A stretch of 8,492 nt of DNA from an uncultured Collinsella sp. (GTDB lineage Bacteria > Actinomycetota > Coriobacteriia > Coriobacteriales > Coriobacteriaceae). The stretch spans positions 1 to 8,492 of the forward strand of contig CABUWR010000044.1 of NCBI GenBank assembly GCA_902495265.1. Reading direction: 5' to 3'. The notes below the pieces were generated by a model. The model was given only the letters and a program-made list of their open reading frames with translations, made no database searches and had not been told where the DNA came from. The position numbers and the translations under genes are program-made. Shown in pieces: positions 6,525 through 8,492 of this stretch; position 1 is the stretch's first letter, and each line of letters opens with the position of its first letter.

Positions 6525-8492
6525 ATGAAGCTCGCACTTGCACAGATCGATATGCGCCTGGGTGATATTGAGGGCATTTGCGGCCGCATCGAGGACCAGG
6601 CTCGTCTGGCCTACGAGCGCGGGGCACGCGTGCTGTGCGTTCCGGCCCCGCTCTTTATGGGTGCCATGCCGGGCAGCCTGGTGGGCGCTGCCGATTTTGA
6701 GCACGATATGCTGACGGGCCTGACGGGCGTTGCCGAGCGCATCCAAGAGCTCGACATGATCTGCATCGTGCCCGCTGCGGTTTCGTTTGAGGGCCAGCCC
6801 CTGCTCGACTACATGATGCTTAAGGATGGCCGCGTGGTGCCTGCGCGCGCAAGCATCGCCCTGCAGCGTGGCGAGAGCAACGACGCGCGTTGGGCGCCTC
6901 CGGTGTTTGACGTGGACGGTGTGCGCATCGCCGTGGTGTTTGACCTGGACCGCGAGCTCGAAATGCTGCCGACCGGCGTCGACCTCATCGCCTATTTCCA
7001 GTTCAACGCGTTTGACATGACCGATCGCGAGACGGCCGCCATTGCCGCCGTGCGCAGCGGTGCCTACCGCAAGATCGCGTCCAAGCGCAGCGTATGGTTT
7101 GCCTGCATGGCGCCGATCGGTGCCTATGACGAGTCGGTGTATACCGGCGGATCGTTTGTGCTCGACGATTGCGGCCGCGTGGTGGCCCAGGCGCCGTGCT
7201 TTGAGGAGAGCCTGCTGGTTCAGGAGATTCAGCGCGGCGTGATGCTCGATGCCCTGGAGGACCACGAGCTGCCCGAGTTTCGTTCCGAGGAGTGGCTGTG
7301 GCAGGCGCTGGTGCTTGCCGTACGCGACAATGCCCGCGCTCGCGGCGCCTCGCGTGCCGTGGTGGCGCTCGAGGGCGATCTGCCGTCGTCCCTGTTGGCG
7401 GCGCTTGCCGTCGATGCCTTGGGCCCGCGCAATGTGGTCGGTCTAGTGCTGGGGCGCAATCGCATCTTTACGCCGGCGCAGGAGGAGGCGGAGGCCGCCC
7501 GCTGTTCCGCTGTGCGCTCAATCGCCGAGCGTTTGCACATTCGCACCGTCGAGCGCGATGCGCCGGATGCGGCGCGCGTGCTCGACCGCGACGTGTCGGC
7601 GGGCGATGCCGAGCGCCTGCGCTCGCGTGCGCTGGGCCTGATGCTTGAGGATACGGCGCTCGAGCTGGGCGCTATGGCGCTGAGCCCGCTTTCCAAGACC
7701 GAGTACGCGCTGGCGGCACCCGCGCTGTCCGGCGGCTACCAGGGCGACTTTGCGCCCTTTGGCGACGTGTATCTGTCGACGCTCGAGTTTGTGGCACGCG
7801 TGCGCAACCGTGCCTCGGCCGTGGTGCCCCAAGAGCTCGTGACGCTCAACGCGGTGGAGGATTGCATGGATCGCGTGCTGGCGCAGGCACTCTCGACGCT
7901 CGACGGCCCGGTCGACATGCTCGACCGCGCGGCGCAGCTGCTCGGTGGGCTCGAGCCGGGCGAGGTCGATGGCACGCTCGAGTCACACGTCGACCGCAAC
8001 CGTCCCTTCGACGACATCCCGATGGCCGCCGGCAAGCCCGAGGCCTGCTCGCTGCTGCTGATGCTCGTGCGCCAGGGTGAGGCTGCTCGTCGCATGCTGC
8101 CGACGGCGCCGATCGTCTCGGCCCGTTCGTTTGTCGAGCGCGCCTGGCCGTACATGCTCGCATGGTCCGACCTGGGGTTGAGCGGCAAGGAACGCATGAC
8201 GGTCGATGCGCTGGCGCGCGCCGAGGTGAACCGCTTTGCTGACGAGGATACAAGCGAGCGCATGCGTGGCGAGATGATGGGCATATTGGGTGACCTGTTG
8301 GGTATTTCGCCCGAGCAGATGGAAGAGCTGCGCTCCGAGGACGGCCAGCGTCGCTTGCATGAGGGCATGAAGAAGTTTGAGGGCGAGGTCCAGGACGCCA
8401 TCGATAAGATGATGGGCGGTCAGGGCGGACCGCAGGGTGGGCCCCAGGGCACGCCGATGCCGCAACCGCCGGTGGATCCGAGGCAGTTCCCG
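6525..8492 (+). CDS. NAD+ synthetase-like two-domain protein, probable pseudoenzyme, 3' end outside the window
   Basis: 656 residues visible with no stop. Residues 1 to about 240 follow the nitrilase (glutaminase) fold of glutamine-dependent NAD+ synthetase: MKLALAQID, YTGGSFVLDDCGRV (206-219) and FEESLLVQEI. Residues 255 to about 545 follow the PP-loop synthetase: AALAVDALGPRNV (292-304), SKTEYAL (390-396), GDFAPFGDV (407-415) and a C-terminal part like EYKRRQ...RAFG. The catalytic residues are absent: the triad Glu, Lys, Cys reads Ala41, Ser110, Asp140, and the PP-loop SGGxDS reads EGDLPS (283-288). A further 110 residues follow, mostly acidic and helical, with a GGQGGPQGGPQG run at 631-642. 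The frame is unbroken and its codon use matches its neighbours, so this looks like a maintained protein and not a decaying gene. It is unlikely to make NAD. The real function is unknown; a scaffold or regulator, or a new activity, is possible. The relationship is by-eye and the exact residue pairings are inferred. Confidence 0.75.
   Translation, partial: MKLALAQIDMRLGDIEGICGRIEDQARLAYERGARVLCVPAPLFMGAMPGSLVGAADFEHDMLTGLTGVAERIQELDMICIVPAAVSFEGQPLLDYMMLKDGRVVPARASIALQRGESNDARWAPPVFDVDGVRIAVVFDLDRELEMLPTGVDLIAYFQFNAFDMTDRETAAIAAVRSGAYRKIASKRSVWFACMAPIGAYDESVYTGGSFVLDDCGRVVAQAPCFEESLLVQEIQRGVMLDALEDHELPEFRSEEWLWQALVLAVRDNARARGASRAVVALEGDLPSSLLAALAVDALGPRNVVGLVLGRNRIFTPAQEEAEAARCSAVRSIAERLHIRTVERDAPDAARVLDRDVSAGDAERLRSRALGLMLEDTALELGAMALSPLSKTEYALAAPALSGGYQGDFAPFGDVYLSTLEFVARVRNRASAVVPQELVTLNAVEDCMDRVLAQALSTLDGPVDMLDRAAQLLGGLEPGEVDGTLESHVDRNRPFDDIPMAAGKPEACSLLLMLVRQGEAARRMLPTAPIVSARSFVERAWPYMLAWSDLGLSGKERMTVDALARAEVNRFADEDTSERMRGEMMGILGDLLGISPEQMEELRSEDGQRRLHEGMKKFEGEVQDAIDKMMGGQGGPQGGPQGTPMPQPPVDPRQFP

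Noticed and set aside
6443..6565. A 40-codon + strand frame running through the terminator hairpin, a possible leader peptide
   Set aside because: No ribosome binding site, no run of regulatory codons, and it overlaps the start of the next gene out of frame. Probably chance, though relevant if attenuation is ever shown.
6288..7265. A 325-codon open frame on the - strand
   Set aside because: It spans the end of the superoxide reductase gene, the terminator and the start of the NAD-synthetase-like gene in antisense; the product is not recognisable. Two well-supported + strand genes explain the region.
7736..8401. A 221-codon open frame on the - strand
   Set aside because: Antisense to the NAD-synthetase-like gene; Ser/Arg-rich composition typical of a shadow frame.
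6525..8492. Calling this gene nadE outright
   Set aside because: Overall domain order fits, but the glutaminase triad and the PP-loop are both missing by eye, so the symbol would imply an activity that the sequence does not support.

Overview
The window is GC-rich, densely packed, and every credible gene lies on the + strand. Codon choice, GC content, the DnaE sequence type and a superoxide reductase of the strict-anaerobe kind suggest an anaerobic actinobacterium of the class Coriobacteriia, most likely Collinsella or a close relative. That placement is an inference from recalled sequence features, not from a search.

Layout: (1) 1-2376 is the 3' two thirds of dnaE, the DNA polymerase III alpha subunit; its 5' end lies outside the window. 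(2) After a gap of 38 bases comes a complete gene, 2415-5879, for a large bacterial SNF2-family ATPase with an N-terminal SWIM zinc finger. It probably shares a transcript with dnaE. (3) An intergenic stretch of 165 bases holds no convincing promoter. It leads to 6045-6407, a one-domain superoxide reductase (desulfoferrodoxin family) that keeps the catalytic iron site but has lost the accessory Fe(Cys)4 centre. (4) A GC-rich hairpin with a T tail at 6453-6485 is the clearest terminator. It lies only 39 bases before the next start codon. (5) 6525-8492 is a long open frame that runs off the right edge. It is co-linear with glutamine-dependent NAD+ synthetase (nitrilase-like domain followed by a PP-loop synthetase domain), but by eye it has lost the whole catalytic triad of the first domain and the ATP-binding PP-loop of the second. 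It also carries an added helical and Gly/Gln/Pro-rich C-terminal tail.

The first two genes form a DNA replication and remodelling pair. The superoxide reductase is an oxygen-defence gene that appears to be its own unit. The NAD-synthetase-like protein looks like a conserved two-domain pseudoenzyme and is the best candidate here for something undescribed. No tRNA, rRNA, CRISPR array, insertion sequence or phage gene was seen. The long open frames on the - strand are judged to be shadows of the GC-rich coding sequences.
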